A DNA stretch of 61,568 nucleotides from Clostridia bacterium (GCA_017516825.1 JAFXBC010000060.1:1-61568), one strand, 5' to 3'. Numbered from the stretch's first letter, positions 25,890 to 34,758 are shown. Notes: a model not told the origin generated them from the letters alone. Program-made: numbers and translations.

Positions 25890-26644
25890 TCAAATCCTGC
25901 TCTTTGCGGTACGACAGTACCCTGACCCCCGAGGAATGTGCAAAAAATCTGGCAGAAGCCGGATTTACCCACGTATTTTCCACCTGGGGCTACATGGACG
26001 AGGGGATCCGCGACGTGAATGCCGCCCGTGCAAACGGGTTGACGGTGGAGACTCTCCACGCCGCCTACGGCGGAGTCAACGAGATCTGGCTGGACGATGA
26101 AAAAGGAGAAGCGCGGATGCACTTCTTCCTGGATTGCATTCGTGCCGCGGCGGCTACGAATGTTCCCACGGTGATCATGCACCTATCCAGCGGGTTGACA
26201 CCACCGCCCGTCTCGGAGGTGGGCATCCGCCGCTTTCGGCAGATCTGCCGGGAAGCAGAAGATCTGGGTGTGAACGTAGCCTTCGAGAATCTCCGCTACG
26301 TCAGCTACCTCCGGGCCATCTTCCAAAATATCCACTCCCCTGCGAGAAAGTTCTGCTTTGATTGCGGACACGAAAATCTCTACGACGGCGGAAACGGGGT
26401 ACTGGAGGAATTCGGTAAGGATCTGGTCGCCGTTCACCTCCACGACAATTACGGCGAGCACGACGACCACATCCCGCCCTTTGAAGGCACCGTGGATTGG
26501 GAAAAGATCGCCAAGCGGCTGAAGGCTAACGGCATGAACTGCCCCATCACCCTGGAGCTGAAGGCCAAGGGTGCGGGAGAAGACTTTGCCCGCCACCTCT
26601 ATTCCTGCGCTTGCAGGATCGAGGAGCTGATCCAAAAGGCATAA
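25886..26644 (+). CDS. Sugar phosphate isomerase/epimerase (TIM-barrel, AP-endonuclease-2 fold)
   Basis: A 252-residue xylose-isomerase-like TIM barrel. Visible metal-ligand positions follow the family: E in VAFENLRY (about 134), D-C-G-H in FCFDCGHENLYDGG (about 160-163), H in LVAVHLHDNYGEHDDHIPPFEGTVDW, and E near the end in ITLELKAKG. The DCGH and HLHDN-G-x-D-x-H motifs are typical of the isomerase/epimerase group; substrate is unknown. The start is GTG 25886 inside the PBP stop codon (GTGA overlap), with GGGAGG upstream, so it is translationally coupled to the PBP gene. Confidence 0.88.
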   Translation: MIKSCSLRYDSTLTPEECAKNLAEAGFTHVFSTWGYMDEGIRDVNAARANGLTVETLHAAYGGVNEIWLDDEKGEARMHFFLDCIRAAAATNVPTVIMHLSSGLTPPPVSEVGIRRFRQICREAEDLGVNVAFENLRYVSYLRAIFQNIHSPARKFCFDCGHENLYDGGNGVLEEFGKDLVAVHLHDNYGEHDDHIPPFEGTVDWEKIAKRLKANGMNCPITLELKAKGAGEDFARHLYSCACRIEELIQKA

Positions 26645-26677
26645 CGAAAAACCGCAGTTTTCACACTGCGGTTTTTT
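26645..26677 (+). terminator. Terminator at the end of the murB-whiA-dnaE-PBP run
   Basis: AAAACCGCAGT and ACTGCGGTTTTTT form a strong stem right after the isomerase stop. It also lies at the 3' end of the opposing surface-protein gene and can serve both. Confidence 0.88.
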
Positions 26678-26685
26678 CAATGGGG

Positions 26686-27891
26686 TTATACCTCTGCCCG
26701 TCTTGCCTTTAAAGCCGCCAGAGCGCCTACCAGAGCCGTAGCACCCAGCAATGCAAACCAAACCACGCCGCCGTCACCGGATTGAGGCGGGCGGGAGGAC
26801 TCCTCAGAGATGTCTTCGGAGGTCTCGGGAGCCGTTGCCCGTTGCAGGATGACGTAGTCGCCGTTGCCCACCACCTCGTCAAGGCCCTTGTCGCCGCCGT
26901 AGACCGTCTCTGTGGGAATATAAATGCCGCCCAGATCGTACCCTTCCTTCAATTGAAAACGCAAGGTGAGGATCAAGGGGGTCTCGGAGGTGATCACCGT
27001 GTCATCCGTAGCATTCAAGGCGCCCACGTCTAAGGTGCCGGGAAGTTCGTTTTGCTCCTCGTCCCTGGCAGGAACGGTCATATTCTCCCAGTTCTCCCCC
27101 GGGAAGGTGGTGACGCAATCCAGAAGCTCCTGATCGTCAAGCTCCGTGAGCAACGTCACGACCTCATGGTCGTATATCAACTGCCCCAGCACGCACCGAA
27201 GCTCTGCGGGAGAGACAAGCTCCTCCACCGTCAAGGTAACGGTGGCGATCCCCTCCTCGTCGGTAGCGGCCTCCATGCTCCAGGCAAACACGGCGCCTTC
27301 CACGTCAGGGCCGACCAGTTCCTGCAGACGGGCCTTCAAAGCCGCCAAGGGGTCTGCGTTGTAGGGCGCGATGGTTGCGGTACAGAGATACCCGGGATCG
27401 TACCACTTCATCTCCGCCGTGGAGGTGGGAACGTTTTCAAAGTCTACGCCGTGGATGGTGAACTGCTGTCCCACCGTCCAGGTCTTAGCGTATTCCATGG
27501 CAGAGGAACAATTATCGCTGGTATAATTGATGCCGCCGCTTTCCATAGAAGCGTAGTCGTTGCCGTAATTCGCCGCCCAGACGAAGCCGCCCTCGGGCAC
27601 CTTCACAGCCGTCGCAGAGCCGTCTGCAAGGCCGTTGGTGATGGCGGTGATCTCATACACACCGTCAGGCTTTGCGGGCGCAAAGGCCACGTGAAGCCAC
27701 CATCCGCCGGCGGTGTCTTCCTCGGTGAAGATGGTCCCGGCGCCTTCCACGGTGCCGTCGTTATAGTGAGTCACCCAAAACAGGTGATCCTCTCCCGCAG
27801 GATGCCCTGCGGCGGTAACCCACAAGCCGCCGCAAAGGGTGCAAAGCAGCACCAAGGCTTGCAGGAACACAAAAAGTCTTTTTATTTTCAT
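26686..27891 (-). CDS. Secreted surface protein with cohesin-like domain and C-terminal anchor
   Basis: A 401-residue exported protein. MKIKRLFVFLQALVLLCTLC is a signal peptide with cleavage expected after ...WVTAAG. Residues about 35-175 match a domain shared with the next two genes (WLHVAFAPAKPDGVYEIT, EGGFVWAANYGNDY, WTVGQQFTIHGVDF). Residues about 205-370 resemble a cohesin-type beta-sandwich and the N-terminal domain of the protein at 29927. The tail PPQSGDGGVVWFALLGATALVGALAALKARR looks like a degenerate sorting signal: a glycine-aspartate motif, a hydrophobic span, then basic residues. AAAGGA precedes ATG 27891; the frame is open further upstream but without a signal peptide. No enzyme motif is seen. 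Confidence 0.75.
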   Translation of the reverse strand: MKIKRLFVFLQALVLLCTLCGGLWVTAAGHPAGEDHLFWVTHYNDGTVEGAGTIFTEEDTAGGWWLHVAFAPAKPDGVYEITAITNGLADGSATAVKVPEGGFVWAANYGNDYASMESGGINYTSDNCSSAMEYAKTWTVGQQFTIHGVDFENVPTSTAEMKWYDPGYLCTATIAPYNADPLAALKARLQELVGPDVEGAVFAWSMEAATDEEGIATVTLTVEELVSPAELRCVLGQLIYDHEVVTLLTELDDQELLDCVTTFPGENWENMTVPARDEEQNELPGTLDVGALNATDDTVITSETPLILTLRFQLKEGYDLGGIYIPTETVYGGDKGLDEVVGNGDYVILQRATAPETSEDISEESSRPPQSGDGGVVWFALLGATALVGALAALKARRAEV

Positions 27892-27994
27892 GTTTTTTCC
27901 TTTCACTATGCATGATCTGCGCCTTGACGTCATCTAAGGCACAAGCATAGTGTTCCGCAAAAAGGAGCCGCTCCCACAAAGAAATTTTTGGAAC

Positions 27995-28024
27995 GAAAAA
28001 AGGACTCCCCGTTTTGGGGAGTCC
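27995..28024 (-). terminator. Terminator of the surface gene at 28058
   Basis: On the minus strand GGACTCCCC and GGGGAGTCC form a stem followed by seven thymines. Confidence 0.85.
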
Positions 28025-28057
28025 AATTTTTGCATTTTGTGGATCAGGTATTGGAAA

Positions 28058-29728
28058 TTAGCCCTTTACCTTGATAGCAACTGCAGCACCTGCGATTGCC
28101 AGCAGACCCAGAACTGCGAATACCAGAACGCTCTCGTCGCCGGTAGCGGGAACCTTGGTACCCAGAGCAATGTCAGCGCAGTTGTAGGACTCGTATGCGT
28201 CAGCATTGCCGGACCAACCGGAAGGCATCTCTTCGCAAGCGGTCATGTGGAATGCGTTGTAAGCGGTGGTGCCGTCAGCGTTCAAGCAGTGAGGAGTAGA
28301 ATAGGTAACCATCAGCTTGAAGGAGTCGGTAATGTTCAGAGAAGACTTCGCGATAGCGATCTCCATGTTGATGTAGTCGTCGCCGATGCCTGCAGCAAAG
28401 GTCAGCTCATCGGTAGCGGTCTTCTGACGGAAGGGAACGAATGCCTCGCCATCCCACAGCAGATCGTAGAAGGTGCGGGTCTCCATACCGTCGCCCAGGA
28501 GCCAGATACGGAAGTTGGTAGCGCCGGACTGATCCCAAGCAGCGGGATCCAGCGCCTTCTCGAAATCAACACCCTGGTTAACCTTAACGGTCAGGTAGAT
28601 GTTGTCGTCGTCGGAACGAACGGTGTAGGAAACGTCCAGATCTTCCAGAGTTGCACCGTTAGCGGTCTGCCAGATACCGTCGGAGAACCAAACAGCCTTA
28701 TCGTAGCCGTCGTCATCCAGCTTACCGTCGATTGCGATGGTTTCCTTAACAACGGGAGCATCGGGCTTCTCTTCTTCAACGGGAGCACCAAAAGTCATGG
28801 TGCCGATAGGAGTTGCGGATGCAACGTCGGTATGCCAGTCAACGTCGGTTTCCAGCAGTACGTCGCCAACCTCAATCTTCGCACCTGCAGCGATGCTGTC
28901 AGTATCGTTGGGTGCGCAATACAGCAAGAAGCCGTCAGCGGGAGCAGTCAGAGTCTTTTCAACACCTGCGCCCTCAACAGCGGTAACGGTGTAAACGCCG
29001 CCAACATTCTCTGCCTTTACAACTACATAGCCGGTAGCGTCGAAAGCAGTGTGAGCATACGACTGAGAGTTGTTACCCTCGCCGGTGATGATCTGGCAGT
29101 TATAGGCGTTCCAGGAGTACAGGTTAACGTGAGACAGAGTAACAGTGTGAACTGCATTGGGATCTTCAACAACGGGAGCTTTCTCGCCTGCGTTAACTTC
29201 GATCTCGGAAGCGAACCAGAACACGCCGCTCTCGCCGCCAACCATATCGATCTTGATATAGCGTGCAGTAACGGGAGTATCCATTTCAACTCTTACCCAC
29301 TGAGGAGCAGTACCTACGAAAGAGGATACGGTACCCAGTTCGGTATAGGTCTCGCCGTCCTCGGAAGCAGAGAAGACGATGGAGTCGGGGATCATAATAC
29401 CGGAAATTCCGGCAGGCCAAACGTGAAGTCCTACGTCGCTGATATTATTGTAGGTGTCTTCCAGGTCGAGGATCATATTGAATGCGCTATCGTCCTCGGC
29501 CAATCTGATGTCCGCGCCATACCACAGGGATTGGTCATAAGCACCGGTGGATTCGATCTTACCGTCGGTCAGGTCACCAACGTAGCTGGTACCGATCTCG
29601 GTATCGCCGGACCATGTCTTGCCCAGAGCCAGATTGCCCTCGCCTGCAACGGATGCGGAAACCATCATCACGCCACAGAAGGAAGCCATCAAAGCAACGA
29701 CAAGAAGAGTTGCAAGAGTCTTTTTCAT
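28058..29728 (-). CDS. Secreted surface protein with F5/8C-like and CBM9/DOMON-like domains
   Basis: A 556-residue exported protein. Residues 1-25 are a signal peptide (MKKTLATLLVVALMASFCGV...SA). Residues about 30-182 resemble an F5/8 type C (discoidin) carbohydrate-binding domain (NLALGKTWSGDTEIG, YTELGTVSSFVGTAPQWVRVEMD, ARYIKIDM). Residues about 194-315 are the domain shared with neighbours (GVYTVTAVEG, APADGFLLYC, VGDVLLETDVDW). Residues about 328-525 resemble a CBM9/DOMON sandwich (IDGKLDDDGYDKAVW). The end, VPATGDESVLVFAVLGLLAIAGAAVAIKVKG, is an LPxTG-like anchor. Role: probably binds glycans at the cell surface (inference). It has its own promoter and terminator. Confidence 0.8.
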   Translation of the reverse strand: MKKTLATLLVVALMASFCGVMMVSASVAGEGNLALGKTWSGDTEIGTSYVGDLTDGKIESTGAYDQSLWYGADIRLAEDDSAFNMILDLEDTYNNISDVGLHVWPAGISGIMIPDSIVFSASEDGETYTELGTVSSFVGTAPQWVRVEMDTPVTARYIKIDMVGGESGVFWFASEIEVNAGEKAPVVEDPNAVHTVTLSHVNLYSWNAYNCQIITGEGNNSQSYAHTAFDATGYVVVKAENVGGVYTVTAVEGAGVEKTLTAPADGFLLYCAPNDTDSIAAGAKIEVGDVLLETDVDWHTDVASATPIGTMTFGAPVEEEKPDAPVVKETIAIDGKLDDDGYDKAVWFSDGIWQTANGATLEDLDVSYTVRSDDDNIYLTVKVNQGVDFEKALDPAAWDQSGATNFRIWLLGDGMETRTFYDLLWDGEAFVPFRQKTATDELTFAAGIGDDYINMEIAIAKSSLNITDSFKLMVTYSTPHCLNADGTTAYNAFHMTACEEMPSGWSGNADAYESYNCADIALGTKVPATGDESVLVFAVLGLLAIAGAAVAIKVKG

Positions 29729-29763
29729 GTGTTTTTCTCCTTTATGGATTTTAGTACATGGTC

Positions 29764-29792
29764 ATCATACCACAAATTAAGCGGATTGTAAA
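29764..29792 (-). promoter_or_regulatory. Promoter of the surface gene at 28058
   Basis: On the minus strand TTTACA (29787-29792), 17 bp ending TTTGTGG, TATGAT (29764-29769). Nearly the same design as the promoter at 33453, suggesting coordinated expression of the two genes. Confidence 0.78.
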
Positions 29793-29861
29793 GCATTTTC
29801 TTCCGAAAATGTTTTTTTCGTCGTTCTGCCAATTGCGGCATTCGTTTTTTGTTCAAAAATA

Positions 29862-29893
29862 ACAAAGAAAGGCTCCCCTTTTACGGGGAGCCT
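29862..29893 (-). terminator. Terminator of the large surface gene
   Basis: On the minus strand AGGCTCCCC and GGGGAGCCT form a stem followed by ttctttgtt. Confidence 0.82.
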
Positions 29894-29926
29894 CTTGATG
29901 CTTTGTTGATTTCCTTCAGGATGTGA

Positions 29927-32900
29927 TTAGTGTCTGACTCTGATCACAACTGCGGCGCCTGCGATTGCCAGGAGGCCCAGGATCGCGAATACCAGAACAC
30001 CTACGTCACCTGCGGGAGGCAGCTCGCCTGCGGAAGAATCATCGTCGGGTTCGGAGGGTTCTTCAACGGGAGCAGAACCGAAGGTCAGGGTACCAACAGC
30101 GGTCTCGGATGCAACGTCGGTAGACCAGTCAACGGTGGTGTTCAGCAGAACGTCACCAACTACAATAGCCTGAGCAGCCTCGAAGGAAGGCGCGTCGTTG
30201 CTGTAGCAGTACAGGATGAAGCCATCGGCAGAAGCGGTCATCTCCTTAGCCGCACCGTTGCCCTCGATCTGGGTTACGGTGTAAACGCCGTCAACCTTGT
30301 CGACCTTGATGGCGATCCACCAGGTGCAGTCATAACCCAGTCTGGTGGTAGAGTTCTGACCCTCACCGGTGATGATCATCTGGTTGTATGCGCCCCAGGT
30401 GTAGCAGTTAACGTGAGAAACCAGAATGTCCTTGCCTTCTACGACGGGTTCGTCGGGTTCGGAGGGTTCGTCGGGTTCGGAGGGCTCAACGGGCTCGGTA
30501 ACAGCCTCGGAGACTGCAAACTCTGCTACGGAGATGAACTCCCAGAAGATCTTGCCGTCGGAGGGCTCGGTGCCCAGAACTGCTTCGTTGGAGCCTGCAT
30601 ACAGCAGAACCTTTACGTAAGCTGCTTCGATCTCGTCGAAGGAGAAGGTGGAGGATACGGTGCCGTAGTTGCCGTTAGCCATGTCAGCGGCTGCCAGATC
30701 GTACTTGCCGACCTCGGTCCAGGATTCGCCGTCCAAAGATACCAGAACGGTTGCCTGGCCTTCGGGATAACCGATCATAACGCCTGCACAGTGGTACAGA
30801 TCGATGGTTACGCCGTCGATCTTCTTAGCTTCGCCAAGAGCGTAGTTCAGGGTTACGTCCATACCAACGGTGGTGCAGTTGGGGTTAGCAATCAGCAGAA
30901 CGTCGCCGGTGCCAACCTCGCCCCAGTTACCGGTGAAGCCGGTGTTGCCGTCGGTGAGGATGGAGTTGTCGTTTACGTTGATCTCAACCTTGCTGTTTTC
31001 GGGAACGGGAGCGGGAACGACCTCGTCCAGAGTGCAGCCTGTGTCGAACTCAACGGTGCCGTTGTAGTTCTTGATAGCGCCGGTAACGGTGATGGTGTCG
31101 CCAACCTTCAGATCAGCGGCGCCCTCGCCCTTCAGGCGGTAGCACTTCATCAGCTTATCGGTCATATCACCAACCTGGATGGTAACGGTGATGTTGCCGT
31201 ACTGCTCGCTGTACTCGGTGTCGATGGATACGATCACACCGGTCAGGGTGTACAGGTGGCCTGCGGAAAGGGTAGCGCCCTTATCCAGCTCGTAAGCTGC
31301 GTTCACGATCTCCTCAGCGGTCTCGTAGATGATAATCTCGGGAGCGCCGGGAACGTAAGACTCCAGAATGTAACCGGAATCGAACTCGATGGTGCCGTTG
31401 TAGTTCTTGATCTTACCGGTAACGGTGATGGTGTCGCCGATCTTGATCACGTCTGCGCCCTCGCCCTTCAGACGGTAGCACAGGATGGGCTTAGCTTCCA
31501 GACCCTCGATAGCGATCACAACGGATACGTTCTTGTACTGCTCGCTGTATGCGGTCTGGATGGAGATGATCTCGCCGGTCAGAGTGTACTCGTGGCCGTC
31601 GGACAGGAACTTGCCGTTCTCCAGCTCGTAAGCTGCGTTTACGATCTCCTCGGGAGTCTCGTAGATCTCAACTGCGGGAACCTCGGAAACAGCAATCTCT
31701 GCAACTGCGATGAACTCCCAGAAGATCTTGCCGTCGGTGGGCTCGGTGCCCAGAACTGCTTCGTTGGAGCCTGCATACAGCAGAACCTTCACGTAAGCTG
31801 CTTCGATTTCATCAAAGGAGAAGGTGGAGGATACGGTGCCGTAGTTGCCGTTAGCCATGTCAGCGGCTGCCAGATCGTACTTGCCGACCTCGGTCCAGGA
31901 TTCGCCATCCAGAGATACCAGAACGGTTGCCTGGCCTTCGGGATAACCGATCATAACGCCTGCACAGTGGTACAGATCGATGGTTACGCCGTTGATCTTC
32001 TTAGCTTCTACAAGAGCGTAGTTCAAGGTAACGTCCATACCTGCTGCGGCACAGTTGCCGTTCTGAATCAGCAGAACGTCGCCGGTGCCAACCTCGCCCC
32101 AGTTGCCGGCAAAGCCGGTGTTACCGTCGGTGAGGATGGAGTTGTCGTTTACGTTCACGTCAACCTTGGTGTCTTCAACAGGTGCGGGGTTCACGTAGGT
32201 GATACCTGCGTTTTCAACCGCAACGTTGCCCTTAGCGCCGCGGAGAGCGTCCAGGTCTACGTTGAAGAGAGTAACGGTAGCGCCAACCTTAACGTCCAGC
32301 AAAGCAGAAGCGTCTGCCTTGTTGCCGTTGAAGCCGATGATGTAGCCGCCTGCGGGACAAACAACGTCGGACTTAACGCCCTCGGGTCTGCCCAGAGTGA
32401 ACCAGGTCTCGGTTACAACGCCTTCGGCATTTACGACGATGACGTAGAAGTAGTTCATATCCTTAGCTGCGCCGTTGTTACCCAGTGCGGTCAGCTCGCT
32501 AACGGTAAGGTTATCGCCTGCGATCACGCAGTGGAAGGAATCGTGCAGATAACCTGCATTATCCAGAACCAGAGCGCCCTCGGGAAGGGTAACCAGCTCA
32601 TCGGGCTGAACCTTCACAGCGGGGATAGCTTCGGTATAGGAATCGCCGCACTCACAGGTGTAAGTGGTCACACCCTCGGTAGAAAGGGTGGGCTCTGCGG
32701 TAACGGCAGAGGTGTACTCATGGGTATGAGGAGGAGTAACGGGAACCTCAACGGGAACGTAAGCAACAGCGGAATCGCCGGAGCAAGTCAGCTCTGCCAG
32801 ATCCATATCGGTGGCGGTGCTACCTGCGTCGATGAACAAACCTGCAACGGTAACGCCCTCAACAAACTCGAACTCGAGAGTGAAGATTACGGGTGTTTCT

Positions 32901-33418
32901 GCGGTGAAGTACAGGTCTTCGAAGTTCATGATGCACATGCTGACGCACTTATCGAAGGATTTATCGAAATCATCAGCACCTGCAACAAAGTCCGTATCGT
33001 TTACGGTAGAGAGGTTCTCCCAAGCGCTGTCGGCGGGAGAGGTTACGCACTCCAGGCCGCTGCTACCTTCCTCGGTAACAAGAACCAGCTCGTTGGAGTT
33101 ATAACGCAGCCATGTATCAACGAAAATGATCTGAGTGCCCTTTTCATAAAGATCAGGCGCGGTAACAACTGCAGTCACCTTGTTGCCATCGACTTCGACG
33201 TCGAGGTCCCAGGCAAATGCAGCATCTGCGGGCGCTTCTTTTGCGACCTTGTCAGCCAGAGCGGCTTCCAGCTCGGTAGCTGCTTCGGGCTTCACCAGCT
33301 CAACAGCACCGGCATTTTGGTTCTCATCGGTAGTAGCTTCGTCTGCAGATACGAACAGGATGCCGCAAACAGACGCAACCATAGCAAACACGAGAAGAAC
33401 AGCAAGAGTCTTTTTCAT
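29927..33418 (-). CDS. Large multidomain secreted surface protein with internal duplications
   Basis: A 1163-residue exported protein. Signal peptide MKKTLAVLLVFAMVASVCGILFVSA. In order: cohesin-like sandwich (about 60-220); a repeat of the THEYTSAVTAEPTLSTEG...CECGDSYTEAIP kind (about 230-267); shared domain copy 1 (about 275-410); F5/8C-like domain B (about 417-585); two OB-fold-like domains (about 590-695 and 697-805; each with YTLTG.I.SI..EYSEQY and GDTITVTG.IKNYNG); F5/8C-like domain A (about 808-975); an acidic SEPDEP linker; shared domain copy 2 (about 1005-1125); and a C-terminal anchor (LPPAGDVGVLVFAILGLLAIAG...RVRH). The two F5/8C and two OB copies are near-identical in DNA. Role inferred: surface glycan binding or scaffolding. 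Confidence 0.82.
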   Translation of the reverse strand: MKKTLAVLLVFAMVASVCGILFVSADEATTDENQNAGAVELVKPEAATELEAALADKVAKEAPADAAFAWDLDVEVDGNKVTAVVTAPDLYEKGTQIIFVDTWLRYNSNELVLVTEEGSSGLECVTSPADSAWENLSTVNDTDFVAGADDFDKSFDKCVSMCIMNFEDLYFTAETPVIFTLEFEFVEGVTVAGLFIDAGSTATDMDLAELTCSGDSAVAYVPVEVPVTPPHTHEYTSAVTAEPTLSTEGVTTYTCECGDSYTEAIPAVKVQPDELVTLPEGALVLDNAGYLHDSFHCVIAGDNLTVSELTALGNNGAAKDMNYFYVIVVNAEGVVTETWFTLGRPEGVKSDVVCPAGGYIIGFNGNKADASALLDVKVGATVTLFNVDLDALRGAKGNVAVENAGITYVNPAPVEDTKVDVNVNDNSILTDGNTGFAGNWGEVGTGDVLLIQNGNCAAAGMDVTLNYALVEAKKINGVTIDLYHCAGVMIGYPEGQATVLVSLDGESWTEVGKYDLAAADMANGNYGTVSSTFSFDEIEAAYVKVLLYAGSNEAVLGTEPTDGKIFWEFIAVAEIAVSEVPAVEIYETPEEIVNAAYELENGKFLSDGHEYTLTGEIISIQTAYSEQYKNVSVVIAIEGLEAKPILCYRLKGEGADVIKIGDTITVTGKIKNYNGTIEFDSGYILESYVPGAPEIIIYETAEEIVNAAYELDKGATLSAGHLYTLTGVIVSIDTEYSEQYGNITVTIQVGDMTDKLMKCYRLKGEGAADLKVGDTITVTGAIKNYNGTVEFDTGCTLDEVVPAPVPENSKVEINVNDNSILTDGNTGFTGNWGEVGTGDVLLIANPNCTTVGMDVTLNYALGEAKKIDGVTIDLYHCAGVMIGYPEGQATVLVSLDGESWTEVGKYDLAAADMANGNYGTVSSTFSFDEIEAAYVKVLLYAGSNEAVLGTEPSDGKIFWEFISVAEFAVSEAVTEPVEPSEPDEPSEPDEPVVEGKDILVSHVNCYTWGAYNQMIITGEGQNSTTRLGYDCTWWIAIKVDKVDGVYTVTQIEGNGAAKEMTASADGFILYCYSNDAPSFEAAQAIVVGDVLLNTTVDWSTDVASETAVGTLTFGSAPVEEPSEPDDDSSAGELPPAGDVGVLVFAILGLLAIAGAAVVIRVRH
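30500..30993 (-). repeat. F5/8C-like coding duplication, copy A
   Basis: About 490 bases nearly identical to 31680-32170 within the same gene; changes are few and mostly silent, indicating recent duplication or gene conversion. Confidence 0.8.
31022..31344 (-). repeat. OB-fold-like coding duplication, copy A
   Basis: Encodes the second OB-like domain of the surface protein; about 70 percent of residues match the adjacent copy at 31355-31680, so this duplication is older than the F5/8C one. Confidence 0.65.
31355..31680 (-). repeat. OB-fold-like coding duplication, copy B
   Basis: Encodes the first OB-like domain (ETPEEIVNAAYELENGKFLS...). In tandem with the copy at 31022-31344. Confidence 0.65.
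31680..32170 (-). repeat. F5/8C-like coding duplication, copy B
   Basis: Partner of 30500-30993. The arrangement B-OB-OB-A suggests that one F5/8C domain was copied to the far side of the OB pair. Confidence 0.8.
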
Positions 33419-33452
33419 GTCTTTTTCTCCTTTGGGATTTTTGTACGAGGAT

Positions 33453-33481
33453 ATGTTACCACAAAAAAAACGTTTTGTAAA
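33453..33481 (-). promoter_or_regulatory. Promoter of the large surface gene
   Basis: On the minus strand TTTACA (33476-33481), 17 bp ending TTTGTGG, TAACAT (33453-33458). Confidence 0.72.
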
Positions 33482-33550
33482 GAGTTTTTTTGCATTTTCC
33501 TCGTATTTATTTGCGAAAAAATTTGGAAATTTTATTTTGCCGACAAAAAA

Positions 33551-34636
33551 TTATTTTTCGGGCAGAATCAGCTCTATTTCGGGAATATGATCGGTGGGGC
33601 GATCCGAGATATCCTGCAGCTCCACGCAGGCGATTTCCAGGTGATACAGATACAAAGCACGGCGGCGGTACTGAGCCACGGTCTCCTGCAGAGCCAGCTT
33701 TTCGTGGAGGTCGCTCTTCACCCCAAGGATCTCGGGCAGGCTCAGGAAATCCTGTTTCAGCATTCCTTTTTCCCAAGCGGCGGCTTCCTTGTCCATCAGA
33801 TCCTTCATTTCGGGGTAAAGCTCCAGGATCAAGGCGGTGGATTCTTCCATCTCCCGTTTCCAGTTATCGATCAGTACGTCGGAATACCATTCAAAGCCCA
33901 GATCCGTACCCTGGTATTCCTTGGCCCAGGCGTCGATGGGGTTATCCGCGATGCTCCTAACGAAGCCGTCGTGATCCTCCAATATCCAGTAAAAATCACT
34001 GAACTTCCCCGTAATCTTAGAATCACCCGCTGCCTCCATCCCCTCCGGGACGACCATTTGGATCTCAAGCTTGTGGGCAGTATCCTTTTTGGTTTCCTTG
34101 CAGACCGCCTCTATATAGAATAATCGGAAAGCACGTTCTCTGTAAAGCCCACAGCGTTCTCCGGCGTGATAAACCAAAGCAAGAGTGCCGTAGCTGTTGG
34201 CGTAACAAACCAGATCCTTGGCAAGATCCGGGTGAAGATCCGCCGCCTCCTGCCAAAGAAGCTGTTCTTCCTCCAGCTTGGCGCCGTATTCCGGATAGCA
34301 CTCTTTGATATAGGCAAGGGATTCTTCCATCTCCCTCTGCCAATTCAACCGCTGTTGCGTCTCACCATCCACCATAGCCTGGGTGGTCATGGCTTTCTTT
34401 GCGTAGGCACTCCCCCATGCGTCGATGGGATTTTCCAGCCAAAGCTTTGCAAACGCCTCGTTGGCCTCGTTGCTTTCCAAGGCGTAGAACAGATCCGGAT
34501 GGAAGCCGTAGTTTTCCATGAATTTGTTCTGCCACTCCATGTCCGGCAACTCCTGCAAATTTTCCTCCGGGCTTTTCTCGCAGGCCGTCAACAACAATAT
34601 ACTCAAGGTCAGAAAAAATATGAGCCAGCGTTTCAC
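33551..34636 (-). CDS. Lipoprotein with duplicated LprI-like helical domain
   Basis: A 361-residue exported lipoprotein. The start is GTG 34636, eight bases after AAAGGGAG; an ATG 21 bases upstream would place the ribosome site inside the gene. The N-terminus VKRWLIFFLTLSILLLTACEKS has a lipobox LTAC, so Cys about 19 should be lipidated. The rest is helical and acidic and appears as two halves with the same pattern: NPIDAWGSAYAKKAM...NWQREMEESLAYIKECYPEYG and NPIDAWAKEYQGTDL...NWKREMEESTALILELYPEMK. Each half has the W-x-x-E-x-E/M layout seen in DUF1311/LprI-like proteins, which bind lysozyme in some species. This assignment is tentative. Confidence 0.7.
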   Translation of the reverse strand: MKRWLIFFLTLSILLLTACEKSPEENLQELPDMEWQNKFMENYGFHPDLFYALESNEANEAFAKLWLENPIDAWGSAYAKKAMTTQAMVDGETQQRLNWQREMEESLAYIKECYPEYGAKLEEEQLLWQEAADLHPDLAKDLVCYANSYGTLALVYHAGERCGLYRERAFRLFYIEAVCKETKKDTAHKLEIQMVVPEGMEAAGDSKITGKFSDFYWILEDHDGFVRSIADNPIDAWAKEYQGTDLGFEWYSDVLIDNWKREMEESTALILELYPEMKDLMDKEAAAWEKGMLKQDFLSLPEILGVKSDLHEKLALQETVAQYRRRALYLYHLEIACVELQDISDRPTDHIPEIELILPEK

Positions 34637-34668
34637 GTTTATACTCCCTTTCTCCATTCTTTTCTTTT

Positions 34669-34697
34669 ATTTTACAGAAACTCCGAGGGTCTGTCAA
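34669..34697 (-). promoter_or_regulatory. Promoter of the lipoprotein gene
   Basis: On the minus strand TTGACA (34692-34697), 17 bp, TAAAAT (34669-34674). Confidence 0.78.
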
Positions 34698-34708
34698 GGC
34701 TTTTGAGG

Positions 34709-34750
34709 CAAAAAAGAGAGCTTCTCCCCCGGGAAGGGGAGAGGCTCTCT
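34709..34750 (-). terminator. Terminator of the sigma-factor gene
   Basis: On the minus strand AGAGAGCCTCTCCCC pairs with GGGGAGAAGCTCTCT, followed by six thymines. Confidence 0.88.
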
Positions 34751-34758
34751 CGAAAGGA

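Noticed and set aside
27950..29791. A 613-codon plus-strand frame opposite the surface gene at 28058
   Set aside because: Complement of a protein with signal peptide and domain matches; no translation signals.
29930..34123. A 1397-codon open frame on the plus strand opposite the large surface gene
   Set aside because: It has no ribosome site or start context, is the exact complement of a gene with signal peptide and anchor, and its length follows from the repeated, codon-biased coding strand.
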